The notes beneath the pieces were generated by a model that had not been told where the DNA came from, ran no database searches, and worked only from the letters and a program-made list of their open reading frames with translations. From assembly GCF_050897975.1 (NCBI RefSeq), contig NZ_JBPAXY010000002.1, positions 124,001 to 188,000 of the forward strand: a stretch of 64,000 nt of DNA, written 5' to 3'. Below are positions 8,039 through 15,639 of the stretch, in pieces. A program made the translations under genes and the position numbers. This DNA is from Pseudooceanicola sp050897975. Lineage in GTDB: Bacteria; Pseudomonadota; Alphaproteobacteria; Rhodobacterales; Rhodobacteraceae. Each line of letters opens with the position of its first letter. The stretch's first letter is position 1.

Positions 8039-9352
8039 TCAGCCTTTATCCACGACTTTGCTCACCGCCTCACTAAGGGTGTCCGAAACCTTATCCACCA
8101 AGGTCTTTAACGTCCCGTCGTCTAACTTAGCAGATTCGGTGCTACCATTCGCGTTCTGCTGTCCAAACATGCGCCGGACCAGCTCAGCTTTGATCGCCTG
8201 TTGTTCCTTCGAGCTCAGGCTTGCAATGAATGGGTCTAAGGCTTGTGTTTCAAGTGCATAAGAGCGCAGCAACGTCTCGTTATCGCGGTGCATCTTGGAT
8301 TGGCGAGACGTATAGCCCGCGGCATAGAGGAAAATAGCTGTAAGAGACGATGCGGTAATCAGGTCGGGCCAATTTACCCCACCGTTCTCTAAAGCCTCGA
8401 ACCCATGATTGACTTTATAGGCAAGCCAAATTGCAGTGGCCAGGAGGCATACGATGGACGCAAACCGCCAAAAATTCGCGGCTCTCCCCTCGTCTTTCGA
8501 GCTTTTGTGATATCCCCCCGTGACTGTTTCATCGGTCACCAAGTCATGTAGCTGTCGAATCGCTACTTGATTTCCTTTAATTTCACGCCTTGCGATTTCC
8601 GCCGACTTCTTAAAGTCTTCAAAAGAGGTGTCGAAGAGCGCCATCTGTTTGGCGATGGCATCGAGCCGACCTTGTTCAAACAGCTCTATTTGTGCCTTTA
8701 GGTTCTCTGAGAATTTCTTCTCACGTTCAATCTGCGCGGCGGAATGCTCCTCTGCGCGTGTCGTTTGCTTCTCAGTAAACTCATCTTGCCACTCTGCAAG
8801 CTTCTCGATTGCTGACGCATCCAGACGGCTCAGTTTCTGGTCCAAGGCCGCAGCTTTTTCACTGACTGCAGCTAATTCTGCCTCATTCGTCGAGAGCCGC
8901 TGGCTTGTCTCTTTTGCCTCTGCCTCCATCGAGGCTGAAAATGATGTGAACGCATCTTGAGCGTTTGCGACAGCCTGTTGTGCCTCCTGAGGCCGCGACA
9001 TGGCTGCAATATTGAAAATCTGCGGTGCGTAACTCGTAGCGTTATCGTTCGCGGTTCGTAGTTGGACTATCGATTTTTGCTCCGAGAACGCTTTCAATTG
9101 GTTCAACACATGGCCCTTAAAGTGCTGGTGAATCTGATCCAACGACTGCTTGGGATAAAAATCTGGATCCAACCCCGCCACTACAGCACGCAAAGTCCCC
9201 AGCACGTTCTTTAGCCGCCGCCGTTCACCCTCAAATTCAGCATCAGTGTCATCGACTTCTACGGCTATGCACTCGTCGGCTTCGTCCAAAAGTTGATGGA
9301 TAGGGTGTTTGTTAAATTCGTCAGACCAACGGGACACTTCAAACTCCTTCAT
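8039..9352 (-). CDS. Coiled-coil, two-helix membrane protein of unknown function
   Basis: About 437 aa from Met at 9352 (MKEFEVSRWSDEF); an in-frame Met at 9388 would add 12 residues. The N-terminal two thirds is charged and heptad-rich, with a long coiled coil from roughly residue 130 to 270. Two hydrophobic helices follow (FASIVCLLATAIWLAYKV and LITASSLTAIFLYAAGY), then a cytoplasmic tail ending SKVVDKG. This architecture is seen in orphan proteins of accessory islands, but I cannot name a family. Codon use is AT-rich. A similarly built gene sits at 61353-62159. Confidence 0.7.
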   Translation of the reverse strand: MKEFEVSRWSDEFNKHPIHQLLDEADECIAVEVDDTDAEFEGERRRLKNVLGTLRAVVAGLDPDFYPKQSLDQIHQHFKGHVLNQLKAFSEQKSIVQLRTANDNATSYAPQIFNIAAMSRPQEAQQAVANAQDAFTSFSASMEAEAKETSQRLSTNEAELAAVSEKAAALDQKLSRLDASAIEKLAEWQDEFTEKQTTRAEEHSAAQIEREKKFSENLKAQIELFEQGRLDAIAKQMALFDTSFEDFKKSAEIARREIKGNQVAIRQLHDLVTDETVTGGYHKSSKDEGRAANFWRFASIVCLLATAIWLAYKVNHGFEALENGGVNWPDLITASSLTAIFLYAAGYTSRQSKMHRDNETLLRSYALETQALDPFIASLSSKEQQAIKAELVRRMFGQQNANGSTESAKLDDGTLKTLVDKVSDTLSEAVSKVVDKG

Positions 9353-9944
9353 TCCGCTTGCTTGGCACAAGGCACAGCTAGATACCATTCAGCCCCAAGG
9401 CACGATCTAAGTCTAGCTCGGTCTGGGAATTGATGCCGTGCATTGTTGACAGAAGTTGTGATGTTTCTACGGCGATCTAGCTGAACGCCGCCTCGAGGGA
9501 TACTGGTTTCTGGTCTGCGGATGTGACAATGCCGAGAATCTAGCAGTTCGATCGGGTTTAGTTCAGGTCGAATTCGCCCATCAACGCCGCCGCCCACCAA
9601 CCCAAAAGAATGCCCTTCGTGATGCACAACTGGCCGCTTCTGTAAACTGCAATACAGCATGGGGCCCGCGCCTAGGTGTCCGGAAAGTGCCGATAGCGAT
9701 AGCCGCTTCAGGTGCGCCCCTGTCGAGTGCCATGTCCGCTTCCTGGGCATAGCGGACACCCAGGGGGCCCGGCAGCAATGACAGCTCCCTGCGCAAAGCG
9801 GTCACACAACCCTAGCCGTGGCAACGTCTGCTTTTCTGGCAAAGCCGTTAGGCTGAACTTCGCCCCCTCGACCCCAGCCAACTTCCCATTGCCATTCGGC
9901 TCAGCATGTTTAGCGTCCTTGTCCATCACCTAAGGATGAAGCCC
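9353..9944. other. Gene-poor stretch before the H-NS gene
   Basis: About 590 bp without a supportable gene. It contains the inverted pair TGTCCGCT (9733-9740) and AGCGGACA (9751-9758). A leftward frame here reads MPRKRTW, a spurious peptide I associate with dispersed intergenic repeats of alphaproteobacteria. It probably holds a decayed repeat element; this is an impression from memory and not a search result. Confidence 0.4.
9733..9758. repeat. TGTCCGCT/AGCGGACA inverted repeat
   Basis: Perfect 8-bp arms separated by 10 bp. The motif resembles a GTCCGCT...AGCGGAC palindrome I have seen scattered in alphaproteobacterial intergenic DNA. Only one copy was noticed in this window. Confidence 0.45.
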
Positions 9945-10268
9945 ATGACGCAACACCGCGATATCGACCTCAGCTCCCTTTCGCTGGCAGAGCTGCGCAA
10001 ACTGGAACGCCGGGTCGCCAGGGCCATCTCCACCTTCGAGGGTCGCCGCATAGCCGACGCCCGCGCGATCCTGGCGGCCCGGGCGCATGATCTGGGTTAC
10101 ACCCTCGACGAACTTACCTCCGAAAGCGTCAAGCAACGCGCCAAGTTGCCCCCCAAGTACCAGCACCCCGAGGATGCCTCGCTCACCTGGACCGGCAAGG
10201 GCCGCAAGCCCAAGTGGCTTCACGATGCGCTTGCCGCAGGTTTGGAGCTGGAGGCGCTGTCGATCTGA
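9945..10268 (+). CDS. H-NS family nucleoid-associated protein
   Basis: A 107-aa protein from ATG 9945 (AAGGA eight bases upstream). An alternative ATG at 9936 would leave no spacing. The N-terminal helices (SLAELRKLERRVARAISTF) suit oligomerisation. The C-terminal H-NS DNA-binding motif is clear: PPKYQHPEDASLTWTGKGRK then PKWL, matching the TWTGRGR-P-W core. The family silences AT-rich foreign DNA and tunes transcription (HvrA/Spb-like in Rhodobacterales). It sits exactly between the AT-rich block and the phage-like element. Whether it belongs to the element or the host is open. Confidence 0.88.
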   Translation: MTQHRDIDLSSLSLAELRKLERRVARAISTFEGRRIADARAILAARAHDLGYTLDELTSESVKQRAKLPPKYQHPEDASLTWTGKGRKPKWLHDALAAGLELEALSI

Positions 10269-10336
10269 CTTGAGAACGCGAAGAGCCGAGGCATCCGCCC
10301 CGGCCCTATCGCCTCACAGTTTCGACCTAGATCCCC

Positions 10337-11014
10337 TCAGGCCGCCCGCCTGGCCCTCTCCCCTTCCCAAGGCTTCATCGGCGGCAGCGCCTCGGTGACC
10401 TGGTGCGCGGTCAGCCCGCCGTAGATCCGGAAGTGATCGCGCAGGGTCATGAGCGCATCCCACCACAGCAGGTAGTCCCGCCGGGCCCGCGCCTGGTCCC
10501 GGGGGTGGTTCTCGATCGTGACCGGGCAGCAGCGCAGATCCACCTCGCGCAGCTTCCCGCGGCTGGTGTAGCGCGCCTTGCCGCAGCTCTCAGTCACCGC
10601 GAAGCGCCCGTGCTTCGTCTGCCGCCAGTCCACGGGTTGCACCTGCGGGGCGAGGTCCGAGCCCCAGCCCAGGGTTTCGCCCGCGCGGCAGAGATCCGCG
10701 ATCACCAGCGCCATGCGCCGACCTCCCACGCCCTCGGGCAGCTGCGCCAGGGCATCGGCCACCGCGTCCGCGTCGGGATGCGGCTCAGACGTGCCGCCGC
10801 CCTGAACACGGCAGCCAAGCTCCGCCTGGCGCATCAGGATGTGTTCCATGCCATAGCCCTTGAGCGCGCCCTGCGGTCGTTCAGTGGCGCCCTGGTCGAA
10901 GTCGATGCGGATCTTCTCCTTCTGGAACGCCCAGTCGAGAAGCTGCAGGATGCTGACGTCGCGCGGCGCCGCGCTGCTGAGGCCCCGGGGCCGGTGTCGG
11001 ATCGCCATGGTCAT
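10337..11014 (-). CDS. Element-encoded hypothetical protein
   Basis: A 225-aa protein (MTMAIRHRPRGLSS...). No domain was recognised. It is Arg-rich, with Cys at CGKARYTSRGKLREVDLRCC and a DYLLWWDALMTLRDHF helix. It is the last gene of the leftward arm. Its ATG overlaps the stop of the preceding gene as ATGA at 11011-11014, so the two are translationally coupled. Position suggests a late-acting early-region protein; function is unknown. Confidence 0.65.
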   Translation of the reverse strand: MTMAIRHRPRGLSSAAPRDVSILQLLDWAFQKEKIRIDFDQGATERPQGALKGYGMEHILMRQAELGCRVQGGGTSEPHPDADAVADALAQLPEGVGGRRMALVIADLCRAGETLGWGSDLAPQVQPVDWRQTKHGRFAVTESCGKARYTSRGKLREVDLRCCPVTIENHPRDQARARRDYLLWWDALMTLRDHFRIYGGLTAHQVTEALPPMKPWEGERARRAA

Positions 11015-11613
11015 GCCGCCTGCCCCTCTGCTTGCTGGCCGCGGCGGACGAGATCCCGTGCCGCGTCCTGGTGTGCCTCATAGGCGTGGAGCCATTCGCG
11101 GTCCGCCGCATCCACCGGCAGCCGCAGGCCGAGGCGCTCGCGCAGGCGGGCGACCTTCGACTGCGCCGCCCCGGCCCGGTCCGCGATGATCCGGCGTTCC
11201 TGCGGGTTCAACGGCGGGCGGTGCTTCGACAGCCACCAGCGGTATTCCTCGACCAGCCGCCCCTCGGCCAGAGCGGCGCGGCCCGCCGCGCTGCCGAACC
11301 AGGAAGCCAGCCCGGGCATCTCTTCCAGCGGGCGCGGCTGCGCCACCTGCGCCAGGGCGACGAAGGCCGCATGGCTGGGCCAGAAGTCCCGGGCCCGGCC
11401 CTCGCCCTTCGAGCGCATCGCCTCGAAGAGCCGCCGCAGGTTGGCGTCGCTCATGTAGCCCAGCTCATCCGCCAGGCGGTCGAGGCGCTTCTGCGCCTCG
11501 CCCGGCTCCACCGTCTTGGGGAAGCGGAATCCGATCCCCTCCAGCGGCCCCAGCAACAACCGGCGCACCCGGTCCCGCTTCGTCTCGTGATCCTGATCCT
11601 GCTCGATCCGCAT
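11011..11613 (-). CDS. Element-encoded hypothetical protein, possible replication accessory
   Basis: A 200-aa, helix-rich, Arg-rich protein starting MRIEQDQDHETKRDRVRRLL. The segment ADELGYMSDANLRRLFEAMR and the C-terminal RERLGLRLP suggest an alpha-helical DNA- or helicase-interacting protein, but no named family was recognised. It lies downstream of a DUF1376-like gene, the usual place for a helicase loader in temperate phage early regions; that is the only functional hint. It overlaps the next gene by ATGA. Confidence 0.6.
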   Translation of the reverse strand: MRIEQDQDHETKRDRVRRLLLGPLEGIGFRFPKTVEPGEAQKRLDRLADELGYMSDANLRRLFEAMRSKGEGRARDFWPSHAAFVALAQVAQPRPLEEMPGLASWFGSAAGRAALAEGRLVEEYRWWLSKHRPPLNPQERRIIADRAGAAQSKVARLRERLGLRLPVDAADREWLHAYEAHQDAARDLVRRGQQAEGQAA

Positions 11614-11735
11614 CCTCTCGCCCTTTCTCAGCCAAGGTCCGACTTATCCACAGGCATCCTGCTCGAACTGTCCGCGCAACGTCCTGTGTCTTCTGATGTC
11701 TCTGTCCATGTCTCTATCGGAGCGGACAGTTTGAA

Positions 11736-11798
11736 AGTGTCCAGGACACTGTCCGAACTGTCCGGTGGACACTTCCGACACTGTCCACCGGACAGTTC
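11736..11798. repeat. Palindrome cluster built on ACTGTCC/GGACAGT
   Basis: A perfect 17-bp inverted repeat, GAACTGTCCGGTGGACA (11755-11771) and its complement (11782-11798), encloses a 10-base loop. Immediately left is AGTGTCC-A-GGACACT (11736-11750). Further ACTGTCC or GGACAGT copies lie at 11667-11673, 11724-11730 and just right at 11800-11806. The cluster lies just past the stop of the 215-aa gene. It could be a terminator, operator array or replication iterons. Confidence 0.8.
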
Positions 11799-12444
11799 AG
11801 GACAGTTGCCTGCCGCCCCGCGTGTGCATGTGAAGTTGATGATCGGACCAGGCGCCGATGGCGCGCTCGATCCAGGAGGCGCCGCGATAGCCGCAGCCCT
11901 GCTCCGTGAGCCATTCATCCATCCACAGGATGGCCGCGTCATTGGCCGCCAGATCGACGTGATAGCCCGCGATGGCGCTGCGCAGGCGCTGGCGGCGCTT
12001 CATCGCGTTGCCCGCCTCGTTGCGCGCCCGGTTGTCGTGCTTGCGCGCGATGGCATCGGTGACGACCTCCAGCACCATCGGGTGATACAGGCGAACCACG
12101 CCCTCGCAGAGACAGGGGCGCCACTTGTGCAGCGGACCGAAGCTGCCCTCGCAAAGCCGCTGCAGCCGCCCCTGATCAACGCCCAGGAGCTTGGCCAGCT
12201 GCTCGGTGTCCGCGGGCAGTGTGCCGATCGGGTTCTGTTCCTGGGCGATGCAGATCAGGTCGAAGTAGAGCGCCCGGCACTCCTCCGTGGCCTTCAGGCG
12301 CATCTCGGAGTTCAGCCAGCGGCGGTGATGCCAGGCGATGAAGTAATGGCTGTCGAGGCGCTCCTGGCCCGACAGCGGGTATTCCTCGAGATCGTCGGTC
12401 TCGACGGCGCGCAGCACCGACCCGGCACTGGTCACCGCACGCAT
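11797..12444 (-). CDS. DUF1376-like replication-region protein
   Basis: A 215-aa protein. The segment HYFIAWHHRRWLNSEMRLKA then TEECRALYFDLICIAQEQNP resembles the winged-helix start of DUF1376/YdaU-type phage replication initiators. Those proteins have a W-rich strand followed by a helix and a 'layer' of LP-D-E-LA-LLGV (here LPADTEQLAKLLGVDQGRL). The rest is basic (KHDNRARNEAGNAMKRRQRL). The probable role is binding the element's origin. Its stop touches the 17-bp palindrome, a possible origin or terminator. Moderate certainty on family. Confidence 0.6.
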   Translation of the reverse strand: MRAVTSAGSVLRAVETDDLEEYPLSGQERLDSHYFIAWHHRRWLNSEMRLKATEECRALYFDLICIAQEQNPIGTLPADTEQLAKLLGVDQGRLQRLCEGSFGPLHKWRPCLCEGVVRLYHPMVLEVVTDAIARKHDNRARNEAGNAMKRRQRLRSAIAGYHVDLAANDAAILWMDEWLTEQGCGYRGASWIERAIGAWSDHQLHMHTRGGRQLS

Positions 12445-12667
12445 GGTGCGCCCCCACCTTCACGTCGGGCAGCGACGACGACAGAGCCCCTTGCGGCCTC
12501 CCTGGCGGGCGCGATGGCTGCCGCTTTCGTGGAACCATCGCGCCCCGTCACCGCACAGCCTGGAGGTGCAGCGGCAACGGTCCGACCAACCGAGACAGCC
12601 GGGACAGGAGGAAGGCTACCACGCCCCCTATTCAGGTCAATTGTCGCACACCCCGAGCTCGCCTGCC
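12445..12667. promoter_or_regulatory. Upstream region of the replication-like genes
   Basis: 223 bp between two leftward genes. On the minus strand TTGACC (12640-12635) could be a -35 box, but no good -10 box was seen at the right distance. The gap implies a separate transcript start for the three genes to its left. Confidence 0.3.
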
Positions 12668-13219
12668 TCACGCGACTTTCCTCCGCTTTGCTGCGGGGAT
12701 ATCGAGCTTGAGCCGATCCCGGCGCAGGCGCACCGCGTCCTTGTGGCAGCCCGCCAGGCGGGCGATCTCCGTCAGGCCCCGCTGGCCATCGACCAGGGCC
12801 AGGATCTTCCGGGTGATTTCTTCGTCATCCCCCGAGACGGACTTCTCACGCCCGCCCCGGAGCGGCACCGGCTTCGGGCGGGCGATCTCCAGCCCATCCT
12901 CGCGCGCCACCCGCTGGATGCGCTGACGTGCCGTGTGGCGCAGCAGCATGATCTCGCTGATGCTCAGCCCGTCCTTGATGTCCTGGGCGATCTCGCGATC
13001 CTTCAGCCGGTCCGCCAGGGTCGGCCCCTGCGGGCGCGGCATCGTCCGGAAGCCGCCCTTGAAGGCCTCGTTCCGGGTGATGAGCGACTTGGTGTTCGGA
13101 TCCCAGACATAGTCCCGGTCCATGCCGCTCACCCCCGTGGGGATGCGCCGCTTCTCCTCCGGAATACGCTCCAGCGCCTCGTCGATCAGACGGCGCTCTT
13201 CTGCGGTCACGATGTCCAT
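12668..13219 (-). CDS. Element-encoded HTH-containing hypothetical protein
   Basis: A 183-aa protein starting MDIVTAEERRLIDEALERIP, with a strong AGGAGG site upstream. The C-terminal half has two helix-turn-helix-like segments (IKDGLSISEIMLLRHTARQR and GLTEIARLAGCHKDAVRLRR), so a DNA-binding regulator is likely. It overlaps the end of the adenine methyltransferase gene by 13 bp. Not assigned to a named family. Confidence 0.65.
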   Translation of the reverse strand: MDIVTAEERRLIDEALERIPEEKRRIPTGVSGMDRDYVWDPNTKSLITRNEAFKGGFRTMPRPQGPTLADRLKDREIAQDIKDGLSISEIMLLRHTARQRIQRVAREDGLEIARPKPVPLRGGREKSVSGDDEEITRKILALVDGQRGLTEIARLAGCHKDAVRLRRDRLKLDIPAAKRRKVA

Positions 13220-13986
13220 GCGGGCCTCCTAGGGCTCTGGTCTTCAAGGGTCAGCGGCAGCGAGGGCGCCGCGCTCAGCGGCGGCGCCAGATGTGCGGGC
13301 AGCGCCGGATAGTCGCCGGGGCGGGTCAGCCGCGGACGGCAGGGCGGGATCCGCCGCAGCACCGTCGGGCCGTCCCGGCCCTTCAGCCAGACCAGCCAGC
13401 AATAGGAGGTGGCACTGGTGGGCCGCTCCGCGCGCCCGGTCCCGTCCGGCCCCTCGCGCCAGACCGGCACCTCGGGGTCGAGCAGCACCCCGCGCCACAG
13501 CACCACGCGCTCCACGAAGGGCAGCACCAGCGCCTCGGGCTGATCCCGGAACAGGGTCTCATAGCGGCTCACGCCCTCGACAAAGGCGGTGCGGACGAAG
13601 ACCGCCACCCCGCGCCGCGCGCGTTCCAGCCCCCGGGCGATGACCTCGGCGGCCAGGCGGAACGGCGGATTGGTAATGACAAAGTCGACCTCGGGCACGT
13701 CCTGCGCCCAGTCGATCAGGAAATCCGCGACAGCCTGCTGCCCCGGCCAGCCGTAATTCATGACATCGGAGGCGAAGACCGAGCCGAAGGCCTCGGCCAG
13801 GGGCCGCGCCATGTGGCCCCGGTTGCAGCAGGGCTCCCAGGCCGACATCTGCGCCAGGTCATAGCCCTCGCCCGTCAGCACCTCGCAGAGGGCCCGCGTG
13901 GCCCAGGGCGGTGTCGGAAAATCATCGAGACTGTCCGGCGCCTCGATCCGGCGCTGCATGACAGCGGTAGAGGCGGCAAAGCTCAT
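13207..13986 (-). CDS. DNA adenine-type methyltransferase
   Basis: A 259-aa class I methyltransferase. The catalytic motif NPPF (VDFVITNPPFRLAAE) is that of N6-adenine or N4-cytosine enzymes. FPTPPWATRALCEVL near the N-terminus and AWEPCCNRGHMARPLAEAF (SAM-binding, with CCNRG in place of DxGxG) complete the core. This is a compact phage-type enzyme; no partner restriction gene is present, so it is probably an anti-restriction or regulatory methylase. The start at 13986 was chosen for ATGA overlap with the frame upstream and for homology-like sequence beginning there. Confidence 0.8.
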   Translation of the reverse strand: MSFAASTAVMQRRIEAPDSLDDFPTPPWATRALCEVLTGEGYDLAQMSAWEPCCNRGHMARPLAEAFGSVFASDVMNYGWPGQQAVADFLIDWAQDVPEVDFVITNPPFRLAAEVIARGLERARRGVAVFVRTAFVEGVSRYETLFRDQPEALVLPFVERVVLWRGVLLDPEVPVWREGPDGTGRAERPTSATSYCWLVWLKGRDGPTVLRRIPPCRPRLTRPGDYPALPAHLAPPLSAAPSLPLTLEDQSPRRPAWTS

Positions 13987-14336
13987 GTCGCTGTCCCCTT
14001 TGGAAAAGCGGGGCGCGCCGGGTGGGACGCGCCCCCAGTCGGGGACAGAAGCGGGACCACGACGCCCCGGACGGCCGCGCGGTCCCGCGGGGCGGCCAGA
14101 CAAGGTCCGGGGAAACAGGGGGCGCGGAGGGCCTGGAGGACATGGGCCCTCCGCACCAGGGAGCGCCCTGCCCTGCCCGACAGCTGGCGCTCCGCACGGC
14201 CCGGCGCCTGTGCCGGGGTCCGTGAGTGGTTCGTATGAAGGAGGATCGGCGCAGGGAGCGCGCCGCCTACGAAGGCGCCCTCCCCGCGACGATGCCCCGC
14301 CCGTCGGCGGGATGGATATGCGAGAGGGGCGCTCAT
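13983..14336 (-). CDS. Possible small coupled ORF
   Basis: A 117-codon frame fills an otherwise empty 346-bp gap. Its ATG overlaps the stop of the gene upstream (ATGA, 14333-14336). Its stop overlaps the methyltransferase start (ATGA, 13983-13986). Third positions are strongly GC. Against it, the translation is low-complexity (Arg/Ala/Pro rich) with no recognisable motif. It is listed because both junctions fit the tight coupling seen elsewhere in the element. Confidence 0.4.
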   Translation of the reverse strand: MSAPLAYPSRRRAGHRRGEGAFVGGALPAPILLHTNHSRTPAQAPGRAERQLSGRAGRSLVRRAHVLQALRAPCFPGPCLAAPRDRAAVRGVVVPLLSPTGGASHPARPAFPKGTAT

Positions 14337-14752
14337 GCGGCGGCCTCGTCCTCGAGGCGGGCCAGCAACTGCTGCGAGGCCGCGATGGACTCGCGCAGCT
14401 CCTTCATGACGCCCTCGACATCGCCCGCGCAGAGCAGGCCGACGGCGGCGTTGGACACGTCGCCATTCTCGGCCACCACGCGCAGCACCAGGTCGTTGAC
14501 CTCCTGGCGGACCTGGCGGGCCGCCCGGCGGTCGGCCAGCATCGAGGTGATCGGGAAGCGCTCCAGCGCATCCTCCAGCCCGCAGAAGTGGGCGATCGAG
14601 ACCGGCAGCCCGCCGTTGACCTCGCGCGAGATCGTGCCCTTGGCACAGCCCAGCAGGGCCGCCGCCGCATCCACGCCGCCGAAGTCCCGCACCAGCTGCT
14701 TGAACAGCGCCCGCACCGCGGGTCCCTGGTACACCGCGATCTCACCGCTCAT
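14333..14752 (-). CDS. Phage CII-like / HTH regulatory protein
   Basis: A 139-aa protein starting MSGEIAVYQGPAVRALFKQL. Residues about 18-60 look like a helix-turn-helix (DFGGVDAAAALLGCAKGTIS then REVNGGLPVSIAHFCGLEDA). This resembles the phage regulatory protein CII (CP76-type) family, whose members have a divergent HTH followed by an all-helical tail. The C-terminal half is helical and acidic. The start was chosen at 14752; the upstream frame to 14806 lacks a ribosome site. Confidence 0.6.
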   Translation of the reverse strand: MSGEIAVYQGPAVRALFKQLVRDFGGVDAAAALLGCAKGTISREVNGGLPVSIAHFCGLEDALERFPITSMLADRRAARQVRQEVNDLVLRVVAENGDVSNAAVGLLCAGDVEGVMKELRESIAASQQLLARLEDEAAA

Positions 14753-14855
14753 CGCGAAACCCCGTTTTCTGGAAGAAAGACAGAGACACCGGCATAACCA
14801 GAGCATGGAGAAAGCCAGCGAAAGGTTTGGAGCCAGAGAGGGATGAGCACGTCAT
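14742..14855 (-). CDS. Possible 37-aa hydrophobic peptide
   Basis: A frame MTCSSLSGSKPFAGFLHALV... of 37 codons has one hydrophobic segment. Its ATG overlaps the stop of the upstream HTH gene (ATGA at 14852-14855), and it ends 11 bases inside the start of the next gene. The coupling is suggestive, but the length makes chance likely. Confidence 0.28.
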   Translation of the reverse strand: MTCSSLSGSKPFAGFLHALVMPVSLSFFQKTGFRDER

Positions 14856-15100
14856 GCGGCGTCCCCTGGATCGTCGCTCGGCAACTTCTCACGGCGTAAA
14901 TCGACGAAAGAGAATAGCCCGTGAGCCGGTTCCGGTAGCCCTTTCTCAACAGCGAGGGCACGAAGCGCGACAAAGAACTTCGCAGGCAGCGCAGGCGCCA
15001 TCATGTGGCTATGAAGTGTGTTCGCCGAAATCCCCAGCCGGATCGCTACGGTGCGATACCCACCGAGATCTCGAACCAGTTCTCGGGATGCATAACTCAT
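14852..15100 (-). CDS. Cro/YdaS-like HTH regulator, probably leaderless
   Basis: An 82-aa protein from ATG 15100 (MSYASRELVRDLGG). The HTH is RDLGGYRTVAIRLGISANTL then HSHM, followed by a C-terminal tail. Upstream, on the minus strand, a perfect TTGACA (15135-15130) and a weak -10 (15112-15107) enclose the 17-bp operator exactly. Transcription would begin at or within a base or two of the ATG, so the message is probably leaderless, as for some phage repressor genes. An in-frame ATG at 15190 is possible but would place the coding region across the operators. Confidence 0.7.
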   Translation of the reverse strand: MSYASRELVRDLGGYRTVAIRLGISANTLHSHMMAPALPAKFFVALRALAVEKGLPEPAHGLFSFVDLRREKLPSDDPGDAA

Positions 15101-15106
15101 ACGCGA

Positions 15107-15135
15107 GATTTGGTCTGAATTTTTCAGACTGTCAA
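15107..15135 (-). promoter_or_regulatory. Leftward promoter with operator in the -35/-10 spacer
   Basis: On the minus strand TTGACA (15135-15130) is followed by a 17-bp spacer that is exactly the palindrome GTCTGAAAAATTCAGAC (15129-15113), then CAAATC (15112-15107). Binding of the palindrome would block polymerase. The -35 is perfect; the -10 is poor. Confidence 0.7.
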
Positions 15136-15152
15136 TAGTCCGACGAAAATCG

Positions 15153-15169
15153 GTTCCAAAAATTCGGAC
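15153..15169. promoter_or_regulatory. Degenerate copy of the element operator
   Basis: GTTCCAAAAATTCGGAC matches the complement of the 17-bp operator in its right half and AAAAATT core. Its centre is 40 bp from that of the 15113-15129 site, and it lies just upstream of the rightward repressor gene. It may be an autoregulatory low-affinity site. Confidence 0.5.
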
Positions 15170-15188
15170 CAAGCCAGATACAGGCGCC

Positions 15189-15497
15189 ATGACACACGAA
15201 GAGCTCGAAAAGATCTTCCTGCTTGGCGATACGTCCAACGACGCCCTTCGCCTGCGCCTCATTGCCGCCAGACTGTCGACCGGCCTCACCCAAAAAGAGG
15301 TCGCCGACGCCGTCGGCCTAGCGAAACAGACGTACCACTCGCAGGAGACAAGGGGCGCCCCATCTATCTCTGTCGCAAGGTACTTTTACCGCGCACACGG
15401 CATCGACTTCAATTTCCTCTTCCACGGCGACTTTGCCCACCTTCACCCGAACGTGCAGGCGAAGCTGGCGGACGCGGCCCAAAAAGCCAGCGAGTAG
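15189..15497 (+). CDS. XRE-family phage repressor
   Basis: A 102-aa protein starting MTHEELEKIFLLGDTSNDAL. A complete XRE helix-turn-helix occupies about residues 20-62 (LRLIAARLSTGLTQKEVADA then VGLAKQTYHSQETRGAPSIS). A short helical tail (HPNVQAKLADAAQKASE) is too short for a RecA-cleavable peptidase domain, so induction by LexA-like self-cleavage is not expected. It sits between divergent control regions that carry the same 17-bp palindrome on both sides. It is therefore the likely repressor of both arms, including integrase. Confidence 0.82.
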   Translation: MTHEELEKIFLLGDTSNDALRLRLIAARLSTGLTQKEVADAVGLAKQTYHSQETRGAPSISVARYFYRAHGIDFNFLFHGDFAHLHPNVQAKLADAAQKASE

Positions 15498-15639
15498 CAG
15501 GGTCAAACACCCAATTCACGTCCACCCCGAGCAGCCGGAGCGCGCGAACGAAGCGCGCCAGTATCATGTTCGATTCCCTATCGTTCCCCTTTTGTACTCA
15601 CTTTCCGTGCGCGCACTCAACCCCCAGCCAAACCCGTAT

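Noticed and set aside
9349..9759. Leftward 136-codon frame with MPRKRTW
   Set aside because: Looks like a spurious translation of a dispersed intergenic repeat; no ribosome site or domain.
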